A stretch of 64,000 nt of DNA, taken from NCBI GenBank assembly GCA_913020115.1, contig CAJWBQ010000021.1, positions 1-64,000 of the forward strand, read 5' to 3'. Both the position numbers and the translations under genes were made by a program. Position 1 is the stretch's first letter; each line of letters begins with the position of its first letter. The notes under the pieces were generated by a model. It was not told where the DNA came from. It searched no databases and worked only from the letters and a program-made list of their open reading frames with translations. Source of the DNA: an uncultured Cellvibrionales bacterium (GTDB lineage: Bacteria; Pseudomonadota; Gammaproteobacteria; Pseudomonadales; Cellvibrionaceae). Below, in pieces: positions 40,581 through 50,082 of this stretch.

Positions 40581-40589
40581 GCTTTTGCC

Positions 40590-41102
40590 ATGTCAGACTC
40601 TGAACTGAGTCAATACATGCGAAATTCCGCGTTGGGTCTATTGGCCCGACGCGAACATTCGCGCCGCGAACTATCGCAAAAACTCAGCCGTAAGTACGGC
40701 CGGCACGATGATTTTTCAAGTCACCTTATCCCCTCTCTGCTCGATGAACTTCAAGAAAAATGCTACCAGTGTGATGAGCGCTTTGCAGAAAGTTATGTGA
40801 GCTATCGCAGCCACAGTGGCAAGGGGCCTTTGCGCATCATTCAAGAGCTTAGAGATAAGGGTATTAGTGAGGCATTGGTAGGCCGCTTGGTAGATGAGGC
40901 GGACCACAAATGGCTAAGCTTAGCGCTTGATGTTAGTCGTCGGCGCTTTGGTGAGCTAAGCTCTGACGCTCTTGATCACGAAGGCGTGGGTCGTGGTAAG
41001 CAAGTTGAGCATCACGAAGCGCAAAAAATTCGGGCGAAGCAGGTGCGTTTCTTACAGGGGAGAGGCTTTACATTTGCGCACATTAATAAGGTTCTGTGGT
41101 GA
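40590..41102 (+). CDS. recX: RecA modulator RecX
   Basis: A 170-residue helical protein that limits RecA filaments. It is built of three-helix repeats, seen in ALGLLARREHSRRELSQKL, QCDERFAESYVSYRSHSGKGPLRIIQELRDKGIS and KQVRFLQGRGFTFAHINKVL. It follows recA by 9 bp and is SOS-controlled with it. Confidence 0.95.
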   Translation: MSDSELSQYMRNSALGLLARREHSRRELSQKLSRKYGRHDDFSSHLIPSLLDELQEKCYQCDERFAESYVSYRSHSGKGPLRIIQELRDKGISEALVGRLVDEADHKWLSLALDVSRRRFGELSSDALDHEGVGRGKQVEHHEAQKIRAKQVRFLQGRGFTFAHINKVLW

Positions 41103-41159
41103 CGCCCAGTTAAACCAAATGTGTCCAGTTGAAGCAAGTTATATGTAGTGATGCCGCTG

Positions 41160-41798
41160 CTAAATCAAATGCTGTAGGGCATTTTTGATATTCTTTCTCG
41201 CTTTGTCTTCCAGTTGTTCAAAAAAATAGGCCGTGTAGAAAATACGTTGCCGTGCTAATAGCGACTTAAAAAAAGCAGCAGTAGAGCGGCGAAACTCTTC
41301 ATCTGAAAGCTCTGGCTGTTCGTGCCGTAGGGCTTGGGTATTTTCTCCAAAAAGATCTTCCTCCAAACCAAAGCTTGATAGGTCGATATCCACCATAAAT
41401 TGACTGTCGCTTGATGTGGGGGGACTTATGTTGTGATGGTGGTGCATAGTGGCCAAAATTAGATGGGTGACATGTAGCCGTAGTGTGTCTGGCAATATCC
41501 CTTCGCTGACGGTTTGAAAAAATTCAGCGCTTCTCTGTTCGTTGTCCGCTCGCCCAGGTTGATAAATAATATCGTGGAACCAAATGGAGAGCTCAACAGC
41601 ACTGGGCTGTTCAACCTCGTTTGCGGCTAAATCTAGCGCCTGTAAGCAATATTCAATGTGCCTCAGTGTGTGATAGGCACGATGTTTCTCACCATAGTAG
41701 GTGTGAATATGCCGCCAAACATCTTCCGTGTTAGCGTCTGTGCTCCCTGTTGAGCACTGTGTCCAGAGCTGTGAAAACCTAGATTCTAAGGGCATCAT
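41160..41798 (-). CDS. HD-domain protein, predicted metal-dependent phosphohydrolase
   Basis: A 212-residue protein of the HD superfamily. The candidate metal site is H in YHTLRHIEYCLQ, the HD pair in IWFHDIIYQPGRADNEQRSAEF and a later Asp in MVDIDLSSFG. A His-rich MHHHHN also occurs. The pattern YHxxxHI...FHDxxY is that of a small predicted hydrolase family. The substrate is unknown, probably a nucleotide. A second Met follows the first immediately, so the exact start is uncertain by one codon. It stands alone between recX and the DUF1631 gene. Confidence 0.82.
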   Translation of the reverse strand: MMPLESRFSQLWTQCSTGSTDANTEDVWRHIHTYYGEKHRAYHTLRHIEYCLQALDLAANEVEQPSAVELSIWFHDIIYQPGRADNEQRSAEFFQTVSEGILPDTLRLHVTHLILATMHHHHNISPPTSSDSQFMVDIDLSSFGLEEDLFGENTQALRHEQPELSDEEFRRSTAAFFKSLLARQRIFYTAYFFEQLEDKARKNIKNALQHLI

Positions 41799-42073
41799 CT
41801 CCCTACGTTATCTTGATAAAAGCCAAGAGGCAATATCATGTGGCGCATTATGTGACTTTGAGTCAGCTTTGATACAAAAATAGGACTCGCTTTAAGGCTT
41901 AGTGGCAGAATATTCCAAAGTTTGAAAGCCGTCACAGAGTGCTGTGCAGGCTCGTGCTAAGTCTATCGAGCAAATCAATAAACCTGTAAACTTGCTCGCA
42001 TTAAATGGCTGTGGCGGATGTGTGCTACACCCTGTTAGATTATGTTTGGTAGATTATTGGAGTCGACGCATTA

Positions 42074-43687
42074 ATGGTTGGTACGGAAGTAAACATTTAC
42101 CAAATACTCAATGGCGACTGTGAGCACCTCGATGCATTTCTGCAAAATTGGCCAGAGGAGCGCCATGCCTTCGCTGAGCAAGTTTATGATGCGCTGATTA
42201 ATGACAGTAATCTTCATCCTGAAATGGTCGAACTCTTTTTGTCATTTAAAGCTTCCTTTATTCAGCTGGCATCTGCTAACGACGGTATTTTTTGCCTGGC
42301 AGAAAACCCCGTGCGCAAATTTCTGAGTGAGGCCATTGGCAGAGCGCGATGCTGGTATCCGGTCTCGGGGCGTTCCGGAAGAGAATTACCTGAAAAGATC
42401 CGCAATGTTTTTGAGCTTATAGCCTCTGATCCAGAATCTCCGCAGGGCACTTTTACTGAGTTTTTGGCAAAGGAAGAGAAGCGATCTGTTTTGAGTGAGC
42501 AGCGCCTTTGTGAGGCAGAGCTTGGTGCTGTGAAACAAATTTCAGCGCAAGCAGACGTGTTGAACTTACTGAATTCTCAGCTTACAGGGTGTTTGTTATC
42601 TGCTGGTATTGCCAGCTTCTTACAAGGACCTTGGCGTTCAGAGATGCAATTCTGGCATTTGAACGGAGAGCAGTACTCAAACGAATGGAATCTGTGGTCA
42701 CGAGCTATAGCGATACTTGGTGATATCTTCAATCCGTCCCGAGAGTGGGAAAGCAAGGAGTTGACGCCTCAGGTGCAGGCGATTTTTTCCCTATTGGAAA
42801 AATCGATACAGCTAAACGTTTGTAAACAAGACCAATATGAGGCCTTTGTTGCTGAACTTAATACCGCTCTATTCAGCCGGCTAAAAAATAGATTTGACAG
42901 TGACCAGCCTCTTGCTCCAATCCCATCTTTAACAAGTTCTGCACACGAAGGCGCCAGCTTAAGCCGAGCTTTGGTTGCAAAAGCTCGAGGCTTAAAGGTG
43001 GGTGATTGGTTTCTCTTCACTGATGAAGACAACTGCGTGCTTCGCTGCAGGTTGGCTTTAAAGCTTGAGGCGGCAGGCCAGCTGCTATTTGTGAATGCGC
43101 ACGGCCGGAAGGTTATGCTAAAAAGTGTAGAAACTTTTTTGCTTTGCCTTTCAACTCTGGTAGCAAAACCTTTGCCATTGGGGCCTCAGTTTGAACTCAG
43201 CTTAACGCGGCTTATTAACCAGCGTCGTGAATCTTTAGCTTTATCGAAACGAGTGGAAGTAGAGCGAGTTGAGGCAGTGGCATTGCCTAGTGATACAAGT
43301 GAAGCACAGAGCAGCGAAGAGTTTAAAGCTGATTTGCCCCACCTGCCGGATAGTCCAATAGAGGAAGAAGGACAAAATAAGGTGTCCGCAGAACTCGGGC
43401 CCGAAACTCTTGCGAATGCAGAGGCGGCTATGTCGAGTTTGCGGGTTGGCGCGTGGGTTGAGATCAAAGGCGCGGGATCAGTGGAAAATGTGCGCTGTAA
43501 GTTGGCGGTGATTATTCGCGGCACGGAAAAATATATATTCACTGATCGCCTTGGCACAAAAGTAGTCGAATTTCACCGGGATACGCTGTTTACGAAGTTT
43601 TGCCATGAGCAGGTTGTAGTGCACGGGCAGGGCGAAAATTTTGAAGATCAGTTGGCTAGAGTTATCCGTGGTTTACGCAAAACCTAA
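42074..43687 (+). CDS. DUF1631-like protein with PilZ-like C-terminal region
   Basis: A 537-residue soluble protein resembling the DUF1631 family. Helical segments dominate (VYDALINDSNLHPEMVELFLSFKASF). Two similar beta-rich modules follow, at about residues 300-350 (KVGDWFLFTDEDNCVLRCRLAL) and 450-515 (RVGAWVEIKGAGSVENVRCKLAV), separated by an acidic linker. The modules resemble PilZ-like folds. A genuine PilZ gene is 26 bp downstream, so a cyclic-di-GMP-linked function is plausible. The sequence upstream holds 275 bp without another gene. Confidence 0.75.
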   Translation: MVGTEVNIYQILNGDCEHLDAFLQNWPEERHAFAEQVYDALINDSNLHPEMVELFLSFKASFIQLASANDGIFCLAENPVRKFLSEAIGRARCWYPVSGRSGRELPEKIRNVFELIASDPESPQGTFTEFLAKEEKRSVLSEQRLCEAELGAVKQISAQADVLNLLNSQLTGCLLSAGIASFLQGPWRSEMQFWHLNGEQYSNEWNLWSRAIAILGDIFNPSREWESKELTPQVQAIFSLLEKSIQLNVCKQDQYEAFVAELNTALFSRLKNRFDSDQPLAPIPSLTSSAHEGASLSRALVAKARGLKVGDWFLFTDEDNCVLRCRLALKLEAAGQLLFVNAHGRKVMLKSVETFLLCLSTLVAKPLPLGPQFELSLTRLINQRRESLALSKRVEVERVEAVALPSDTSEAQSSEEFKADLPHLPDSPIEEEGQNKVSAELGPETLANAEAAMSSLRVGAWVEIKGAGSVENVRCKLAVIIRGTEKYIFTDRLGTKVVEFHRDTLFTKFCHEQVVVHGQGENFEDQLARVIRGLRKT

Positions 43688-43713
43688 ACGACGAGCAGAG
43701 GGGACGAACTAGT

Positions 43714-44076
43714 ATGGAACATTTGAACTCGGAACTACGTCAGGAACATCGCTTGCAGGCAGAAGAGAGTATTTTTCTCCAAGTGGCCGCCGGTTCAGAG
43801 GATGGTACTGAATCTCCAGTCATGGTCGTGAGTCACAGCATGGATATTTCGGCCAGTGGTTTACAGATGGTTGTTGATCAGCCTCTGCCGATTGGCAGTA
43901 TATACCCGGCTTGTGTCGTGCTAAAAAAACCAGAAGGGCGCTTTCAACTTATAGCAGAGGTCAAATGGGTTCGCCCTGAAGCCGACCAGTGGCGGGTGGG
44001 TCTCGCTTTATTTGAGTCTGAGGATACTGACATCGAACAGTGGAAAGAAGTGATAGCGGTGCGGTGTACTCCGTGA
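43714..44076 (+). CDS. PilZ domain protein (cyclic-di-GMP receptor)
   Basis: A 120-residue single-domain PilZ protein. Both c-di-GMP-binding motifs are present: RxxxR as Arg9-Arg13 (RQEHR) and DxSxxG as Asp44-Gly49 (DISASG). It probably binds the second messenger and acts on a partner protein, possibly the DUF1631-like protein encoded just upstream. Its stop TGA overlaps the GTG start of the rlmG gene, so they are translated together. Confidence 0.93.
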   Translation: MEHLNSELRQEHRLQAEESIFLQVAAGSEDGTESPVMVVSHSMDISASGLQMVVDQPLPIGSIYPACVVLKKPEGRFQLIAEVKWVRPEADQWRVGLALFESEDTDIEQWKEVIAVRCTP

Positions 44077-45245
44077 CTGATCTTAGCTTGGTACAACTGA
44101 ATTCCCGTTTCGGTTCTTTTGAATTGAGGCGCTTCCCTATTAAAGAAAAGGATACTCTACGCGCCTGGGACGCCGCTGACGAATACCTTTTGAATGAATT
44201 GGCTGAAAGGGAATGTCTGCATGCCGATTCGAGAATATTATTGATAAATGATCAATTTGGCGCGCTGGCTGTGTCACTATCGGCTTATCAACCGACAAGC
44301 TGGAGCGACTCCCATCTGGCGCGATTGGCGCTTGAAGCTAATTGCCAGGCCAATAGCTTGCCTGATAATTCAATAGAGAGTGTCGAAAGTACGCAAATTC
44401 CAGACGCAGAAAAACCCTTCGATTTAGTCCTGATAAAAGTGCCAAAGACTTTAGCCTTACTCGAATATCAGTTGTCAGCTCTGAGAGAGATTTGTGCGCC
44501 CGGTGCCGTGATTGTGGGCGGTGGTATGGTTAAGGCGATACACACGTCCACACTGAAACTATTTGAGAAGTATGTAGGGGCAACAATAAGTTCGTTAGCA
44601 AAAAAGAAAGCTCGGCTTATTAAGCCCCAACTAGAGCCAGTAGACCAGTCATCGGTGACTCTGCCAAATAAGGTAAAAAAGGCCACTAGTTATATTTTAG
44701 AAAATACCGAATTTTCTATTCATAATCATCCTAATGTTTTCTCTCGAGAAAGTTTGGATATAGGTACTCGCTTTTTTCTCGAGTATTTACCCTCATCTCG
44801 TGAAGCGCTCAATATTGTCGATTTAGGTTGTGGCAATGGTGTTGTAGGTTTAATCGCGGCCGTGAAAAACCCGCAGGCGAGCCTAATTTTCAAAGATGAA
44901 TCTTATCTCGCATTGGCCTCAGCTAGGGATACATTTACCAGTGCTTTTGGCGATTCGCGCAGAGCAGAATTTGAAGCGGCTGATTGTTTAGGTTCGATTG
45001 AGCCTAACAGTGTTGACCTTGTCCTGAATAATCCGCCATTCCATCAGCAGAATGTTGTGGGGGAGATGGTGGCGTGGCAGATGTTTCAGGAGTCATATGC
45101 TGCCTTGGTCAAAGGTGGGGAGTTGTGGGTTATAGGTAACCGCCATCTCGACTATCAAAAAAAGCTCACGCGACTGTTTGGTCATTGTGAGCTTGTTGCG
45201 ATGAACAAGAAATTTATGGTGTTAAAAGCGAGTAAGCGACGCTAG
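44073..45245 (+). CDS. rlmG: 23S rRNA (guanine-1835-N2) methyltransferase RlmG
   Basis: A SAM-dependent RNA methyltransferase of about 390 residues, with an N-terminal degenerate methyltransferase domain and a C-terminal catalytic one, as in RlmG/RsmC enzymes. The SAM motif NIVDLGCGNGVVGL and the catalytic DLVLNNPPFHQ, an NPPF motif, are clear. GTG 44073 overlaps the PilZ stop as GTGA, suggesting coupling. The open frame from GTG 44040 would overlap further. It is oriented toward a converging transglycosylase gene and overlaps it by 4 bp. Confidence 0.9.
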   Translation: MTDLSLVQLNSRFGSFELRRFPIKEKDTLRAWDAADEYLLNELAERECLHADSRILLINDQFGALAVSLSAYQPTSWSDSHLARLALEANCQANSLPDNSIESVESTQIPDAEKPFDLVLIKVPKTLALLEYQLSALREICAPGAVIVGGGMVKAIHTSTLKLFEKYVGATISSLAKKKARLIKPQLEPVDQSSVTLPNKVKKATSYILENTEFSIHNHPNVFSRESLDIGTRFFLEYLPSSREALNIVDLGCGNGVVGLIAAVKNPQASLIFKDESYLALASARDTFTSAFGDSRRAEFEAADCLGSIEPNSVDLVLNNPPFHQQNVVGEMVAWQMFQESYAALVKGGELWVIGNRHLDYQKKLTRLFGHCELVAMNKKFMVLKASKRR

Positions 45246-45847
45246 CGCCAATTATCCCAAGCGTCCATTACTTTGATGGAGTAGCGATAGCTTCCATAGC
45301 TGCCGTTGTAGCGAGCCAAGGCGTCGGCCATATGGCCGTCGGCTTTTTTAATGTAGTGTTTTAAAATTGTGCAACCGTATTTTAAATTGGTGTTCATGTC
45401 GGTTAGGTTGTCATCGGCTCGGCCAATTTCATTCTTCCAAAAAGGCATAACTTGCATTAAACCTTGAGCACCTACGCGAGATACCGCGTATGGGTTGAAG
45501 CCGCTTTCTACTTCGATCACCGCGAGCACAAAGGCGGGCTGAAGCTCTGCCTGAGTTGCGGCTCGATGAATAGCCTGTAAAAGCCTCAGGCGTTCCTTTG
45601 GATCTTTCACATAGAGTTTTAATCGACTCGACATGAGTGTTAGCCAAACTTCGGCGTCGAAGCGGTCCTCGAAACTGTCGGCTCGGCTAATGGTATTTTG
45701 TAGAAGTTGTTTGAGCTCACTATCGAGGGGAGGCCGATCCTCGGCCCTTAGCGTTGGTGAGTTTATTAAGCCTCCTAATAAAAGACCGCTAAACAGCACG
45801 AGAGTGCTGAGTGGGCGGCCAAGTGTTGAGTAAGGGCGATATAACAT
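45242..45847 (-). CDS. Lytic transglycosylase (SLT domain)
   Basis: A 201-residue exported muramidase-like enzyme that cleaves the peptidoglycan glycan chain. The N-terminal hydrophobic signal (LSTLVLFSGLLLGGLI) is followed by a helical linker. The SLT domain shows the catalytic Glu in VLAVIEVESGFNPYAVS, then GAQGLMQVMPFW, LKYGCTILKHYIKK and ALARYNGSYGSYRY. It lies just downstream of proS on the same strand, 8 bp from its stop, an arrangement also seen in pseudomonads. Confidence 0.92.
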   Translation of the reverse strand: MLYRPYSTLGRPLSTLVLFSGLLLGGLINSPTLRAEDRPPLDSELKQLLQNTISRADSFEDRFDAEVWLTLMSSRLKLYVKDPKERLRLLQAIHRAATQAELQPAFVLAVIEVESGFNPYAVSRVGAQGLMQVMPFWKNEIGRADDNLTDMNTNLKYGCTILKHYIKKADGHMADALARYNGSYGSYRYSIKVMDAWDNWR

Positions 45848-45855
45848 AGAGTTCT

Positions 45856-47583
45856 TTAGTGTTGTAGTGTGGCGCTTAGGAAGTCCATTAATTCCTCAGT
45901 CGGAATGTCACGGTTCTCAGTGTCGCGGCGCCCCTTATATTCAATGCAGCCTTTTTCAAGGCCCTTATCGCCAATTACAATACGGTGAGGTATTCCCATT
46001 AGCTCGGTATTTGCCAACATAACACCAAGGCGTGCTTTCGCTTCGTCCATGAATAGCACATCTATGCCTGCCGATTGTAGAGCCTGATAAAGCTCCTCGC
46101 ATTTTTCAGCAACAGCCTCAGACTTGTGCATGTTGATGGGCACCAAGGCGATCTGAAAAGGTGCGATATTCTCTGGCCATATAATGCCTTTTTCGTCGTG
46201 ATTTTGTTCAATGGCAGAGGCGACAATGCGAGAAACCCCAATACCATAGCAACCCATTTGCATGGCTTGTGCTTTGCCATTTTCGTCCAGCACTGTGGCG
46301 TTCATGGCTTCGCTGTACTTAGTGCCTAGCTGGAAAATGTGGCCAACTTCAATGCCGCGTTTAATTTCAAGGGTACCTTGTCCGTCGGGGCTTGGGTCGC
46401 CGGCGACTACGTTGCGAATGTCGGCCGTTCTAGGCAGCGCCAGATCTCGCTCCCAGTTTGCGCCGGTATAGTGATGATCGTCTTTATTCGCGCCACAAAC
46501 GAAGTCAGCAATATGAGCCGCCGCAAAATCGACAATGATATCGATGCTTAAGCCAATAGGGCCAATTGAACCTAGCTTCAAACCAAGCTCATTTTTAATG
46601 CGCTCTTCGGGGGCAAAGGTCAGTGGCGAAGCTACACCGGCCAATTTTTCGGCCTTGATGTCATTGAGTTGGTGGTCGCCACGCAGTACCAATGCCACCA
46701 TGGGGGCAGGGCTATCGTCTTCGGTTTCGCCTAAAACTATCAGTGTCTTAATGGTTTGGGCGGTGGGAATTTTTAGAAATTCACAGACCGCCTCAATGGT
46801 GTGTTGGTCGGGAGTCGCCACTTCAGTGAGTGCCTCTCCAGCGACAGGGCGATCGCCTGCCGGCGCCAAGGTTTCAGCTTTTTCAATGTTGGCGGCATAT
46901 TGTGACTCAGTGCTAAAGGCAATGGCGTCTTCTCCGCTGTCAGCGAGCACATGAAATTCGTGAGAGAGGGCTCCGCCGATAGAACCGCTGTCGGCCATCA
47001 CTGGGCGATACCCTAGGCCAATACGCTCAAATACATTGCAGTAAGCTTGGTGCATTATATCGTAGGTCGTCTGCAGTGACTCTTGGTTGCTGTGAAAAGA
47101 GTAAGCGTCTTTCATCAGAAATTCACGCGCTCGCATTACGCCGAACCGAGGGCGAATCTCGTCACGGAACTTGGTCTGAATTTGATAGAAATTAGCGGGC
47201 AATTGCTTATAGCTGCTTATTTCAGAGCGAACTAGGTCAGTGATCACTTCCTCGTGGGTTGGCCCTAGGCAGAATTCTCTCTGGTGGCGATCGCGGATGC
47301 GTAATAGCTCCGGCCCATATTCCTCCCAGCGGCCTGATTCCTTCCAGAGTTCAGCAGATTGGACGATAGGCATCAATACTTCTTGGGCGCCAGAGGCATC
47401 CATTTCATCGCGGACAATGTTCTCTACTTTGCGCAGTACTCGAAGCCCAAGGGGGAGCCAGCTGTATAAGCCAGATGCCAGTTTGCGTATTAAGCCCGCG
47501 CGCAGCATTAATTGGTGACTAATTACCTCCGCATCGGAGGGGGTTTCTTTTAAAGTGGCGATTAAAAAACGGCTTGCGCGCAT
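45856..47583 (-). CDS. proS: Prolyl-tRNA synthetase
   Basis: A 575-residue class II synthetase of the bacterial type, charging tRNA-Pro. Motif 1 ([24 protein letters not shown]), motif 2 ([26 protein letters not shown]) and motif 3 ([17 protein letters not shown]) are visible. The editing (INS) domain lies between motifs 2 and 3 (about 220-400), and a C-terminal anticodon domain ends the protein. This marks the full-length ProS with Ala-tRNA-Pro editing. Confidence 0.98.
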   Translation of the reverse strand: MRASRFLIATLKETPSDAEVISHQLMLRAGLIRKLASGLYSWLPLGLRVLRKVENIVRDEMDASGAQEVLMPIVQSAELWKESGRWEEYGPELLRIRDRHQREFCLGPTHEEVITDLVRSEISSYKQLPANFYQIQTKFRDEIRPRFGVMRAREFLMKDAYSFHSNQESLQTTYDIMHQAYCNVFERIGLGYRPVMADSGSIGGALSHEFHVLADSGEDAIAFSTESQYAANIEKAETLAPAGDRPVAGEALTEVATPDQHTIEAVCEFLKIPTAQTIKTLIVLGETEDDSPAPMVALVLRGDHQLNDIKAEKLAGVASPLTFAPEERIKNELGLKLGSIGPIGLSIDIIVDFAAAHIADFVCGANKDDHHYTGANWERDLALPRTADIRNVVAGDPSPDGQGTLEIKRGIEVGHIFQLGTKYSEAMNATVLDENGKAQAMQMGCYGIGVSRIVASAIEQNHDEKGIIWPENIAPFQIALVPINMHKSEAVAEKCEELYQALQSAGIDVLFMDEAKARLGVMLANTELMGIPHRIVIGDKGLEKGCIEYKGRRDTENRDIPTEELMDFLSATLQH

Positions 47584-47666
47584 GCGGATAACATCTCTCG
47601 TGGCTGAACGTCAGAAAAGTCGCTATTCTACGGTGCATCATCGATTGGGTACAGAGAGGAAGTGCT

Positions 47667-48098
47667 ATGTTTGAGCTCGATTCACAATTATCAGCCGATA
47701 CTGTCTTATTGGGCAGCTGGCCACTGTGTGAGGTATTGCTGAGTAAGGACGCTAACTATCCCTGGTGTATTTTGGTTCCTCGGAGGGCTAATATCACCGA
47801 GGTCCACCATTTGGGCATGGACGATAGACAGCAATTTTTGAAGGAGTCCTGTCATTTGGCGGAACTGATGACATCATTGTTTAACCCCGACACAATGAAT
47901 GTGGCGGCACTAGGCAATGTGGTTTCGCAGTTACATGTTCATCATATTGCGCGATATAAAGGTGACGCTGCCTGGCCAGGACCCGTTTGGGGTGCGCAAG
48001 CTGCCTTACCATACACTGACTTAGAGCTGGAGGAGCGGGTTTCTCGCTTGAGGGCGGTGTTGCTGGGCGACGAATTTCAGGAGCCTGAGCAGGCCTGA
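47667..48098 (+). CDS. HIT-family hydrolase
   Basis: A 143-residue histidine-triad protein. The motif is QLHVHHIAR, in which the third His of the triad is placed as HxHH rather than the canonical HxHxH. This variant is common in a small proteobacterial HIT branch. Upstream, WCILVPRRANITEVHHLGMDDRQQF is typical. Nucleotide hydrolase activity, such as on diadenosine polyphosphates, is likely but untested. It is divergent from proS. Confidence 0.88.
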   Translation: MFELDSQLSADTVLLGSWPLCEVLLSKDANYPWCILVPRRANITEVHHLGMDDRQQFLKESCHLAELMTSLFNPDTMNVAALGNVVSQLHVHHIARYKGDAAWPGPVWGAQAALPYTDLELEERVSRLRAVLLGDEFQEPEQA

Positions 48099-48133
48099 TT
48101 TTATAGAGTGAGCTTGATTTTTTTAACTAGCGC

Positions 48134-48167
48134 CAACCCAGTAAACCGCGCGGCGGCCACTGGGTTG
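48134..48167. other. Perfect 9-bp inverted repeat between convergent genes
   Basis: CAACCCAGT and ACTGGGTTG enclose a 16-base loop that itself contains CCGCGCGG. It lies between the ends of the rightward HIT and leftward HU-like genes, so it may act as a terminator for either. No strong U tract follows on either strand. Confidence 0.45.
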
Positions 48168-48178
48168 ACCAATATGGC

Positions 48179-48580
48179 TTATTCTGCCATTTCTTTCAGT
48201 TTCTTCAGGGGACGAACTTTAATCTGAATAGAAGCTGGCTTAGCTTTGAACATTTGCTCTTCACCAGTGAATGGGTTAATGCCCTTGCGTGCTTTTTTCG
48301 CTGGCTTTTTCACAGTGCTTACTTTCAATAGGCCAGGCAGAACGAATTCACCAACGGCACGTTTTTTAACGTGACCTTCGATCACATCAGACAATTCATC
48401 TAATACAGATTGAACCTGTTTCTTGCTCAGTTCAGTATTTTCAGCAATTTGGGTGAGAATTTGAGTTTTTGTAAAGCGTTCTTTAACGGCTTTGATTTTT
48501 TTCTCTGGAGCTGGGGCGGCCTTTTTAGCGGCAGCTTTTTTGGCTGGAGCTTTCTTTGCAGGAGCTTTTTTGGCTGGCAT
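48179..48580 (-). CDS. HU-like DNA-binding protein with Lys/Ala/Pro-rich tail
   Basis: A 133-residue histone-like protein. The C-terminal 100 residues form an HU/IHF-type domain (FTKTQILTQIAENTELSKKQVQSVL, GEFVLPGLLKVSTVKKPAKKARKGINPFTGEE). The first 30 residues are a repeat-rich basic tail of PAKKA units, resembling eukaryotic H1 or AlgP tails. It probably compacts DNA or binds nucleic acids non-specifically. The tail adds about a dozen lysines. The gene ends next to an inverted repeat. Confidence 0.9.
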   Translation of the reverse strand: MPAKKAPAKKAPAKKAAAKKAAPAPEKKIKAVKERFTKTQILTQIAENTELSKKQVQSVLDELSDVIEGHVKKRAVGEFVLPGLLKVSTVKKPAKKARKGINPFTGEEQMFKAKPASIQIKVRPLKKLKEMAE

Positions 48581-48723
48581 GAGCGATTCCTTTTGGGCGA
48601 TTTACTATTATTTTTCAGGGTTTAAAACCACCCCCCGGGCGGCTGCCACTATATATATAGTATTAAAACCCGAACAGCAACAAAAAAAGCCTGTTTTTAA
48701 GGGGTTTAGGCAAAAAAAGCGGA

Positions 48724-49854
48724 TTAATGCAGGGTGTTTTGGTTTTGTTCAACGCGGTTAAATATATCGACCCAAAATTGACTGAATTGAGCGCCTGCGT
48801 ATCGATTTACTTCTAGCACGGAGCGAATTAGGGGGCGCTTGAAGTCTGTGTGGTGAGATCTTCCGTGCATGCAGGAATCAAATGCGTCGACAATCGATAA
48901 TATTTTTGCCCCGTGGCAAATTTCTGCCTCCACCAACTGTTTAGGGTAGCCTTGACCGTCACAGTGCTCGTGATGTTGCAGCACAATTTCAGCGGCATCT
49001 TCCCAGTGTCTCATTCTGTGGAGAATGTCGGCACTCAGTCTAACGTGTGCCTGAATTTGGCGTTTGTCTTGGTTGTTAAAGTGGTTTTCCTTGTGCAGTA
49101 GCTCATCGGGTAAAAATGCCATGCCTATGTCGTGCATATACACGGCAGCGGCTAGTTGTGATGGGTCCACTAAGCGCCCGGCGGCGTCGTTCATTTTTAG
49201 TGCTAATTCCACAAGGCGTGAACTTCTGTTCTGCCAGAAGTGGGAGCGCTGTTCGATTACCGGCATTAACTGGGCAAAAAAATCGAGATCGGGACTCTCC
49301 TCAACGCCATAGTCGGCCAATAAGCTATTGATAGCTTCAACTTTTGAGTTGTCGCCGACGAGAAGCTGAGTAGGTGGCGAAGCATTTGTATTGGGGTCGA
49401 GCGCTAAAATCGCTTGATAGATGGCATCAGCTCGCTGTTCAGCGGGGCTATCGGTTATGTGGCTTATCGATTGACAGATATGGTCGAAGTTTTTTGTATC
49501 ATCGCTAGGGCTTTCTTGGAACAGCTGCTCCTGTATCAGTCGATTAGTGAGGTCCATGGCTAACAATACAACATCGCTAAGTTGCTCGTTATAAACCAAA
49601 CGCTTGGCCCTGAGTTCTTCGAGCACATCTTCCACGCTTTGGAGGAGTGGGGAGAGTTGCTTCAGGCCAATATAAATGAGGTTGCCTTTGATGGTGTGAA
49701 CCGAACGGAATAGATCGTTGGTAAGTTTGGGATCACTGGGCTGTGTTTCCAGGGCTAATAGTGAGCGCTCACAGCGTTCATAGGCTTCGCGAAAGTCTTG
49801 AAAAAAGTCTGCAATAAGCTCGTCGTCAAGCGCTTGTTCGAAGGAATAATCCAT
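48724..49854 (-). CDS. Hpt-HD-GYP fusion protein (cyclic-di-GMP phosphodiesterase)
   Basis: A 376-residue signalling protein. The N-terminal Hpt domain has the phosphorylatable His53 in RSVHTIKGNLIY. The C-terminal HD-GYP domain (about 205-365) carries YMHDIGMAFLP, HVRLSADIL and HHEHCDGQGYP. HD-GYP enzymes break cyclic-di-GMP. The His-containing N-terminus suggests phosphorelay control, without the usual receiver domain. This combination is uncommon. It probably interacts with a histidine kinase encoded elsewhere. Confidence 0.88.
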   Translation of the reverse strand: MDYSFEQALDDELIADFFQDFREAYERCERSLLALETQPSDPKLTNDLFRSVHTIKGNLIYIGLKQLSPLLQSVEDVLEELRAKRLVYNEQLSDVVLLAMDLTNRLIQEQLFQESPSDDTKNFDHICQSISHITDSPAEQRADAIYQAILALDPNTNASPPTQLLVGDNSKVEAINSLLADYGVEESPDLDFFAQLMPVIEQRSHFWQNRSSRLVELALKMNDAAGRLVDPSQLAAAVYMHDIGMAFLPDELLHKENHFNNQDKRQIQAHVRLSADILHRMRHWEDAAEIVLQHHEHCDGQGYPKQLVEAEICHGAKILSIVDAFDSCMHGRSHHTDFKRPLIRSVLEVNRYAGAQFSQFWVDIFNRVEQNQNTLH

Positions 49855-50082
49855 AATATAGGCCCAGTGGCAATGCCGCTAGCTTAGCATAGGGCTGTTC
49901 TTGTCGGCTAATAGTGACGAATAGCGCGTAGAAACCCTCATAAACTCCCTTAAACTGAGTCAAATCCGGTTCTCGCGGGCCTTTGGCTGGGGTATAATCG
50001 CCGGTCTTTTGTGCCCAGCGCGGCTGTGGCTGAAGTGTTTGCGGGAAAAGTAGACTTTTGAGAGTAGTAGAGGTTTGTAGTA

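Noticed and set aside
46535..46954. 139-codon open frame opposite proS
   Set aside because: It has Ser-rich noise sequence typical of antisense frames in a conserved gene.
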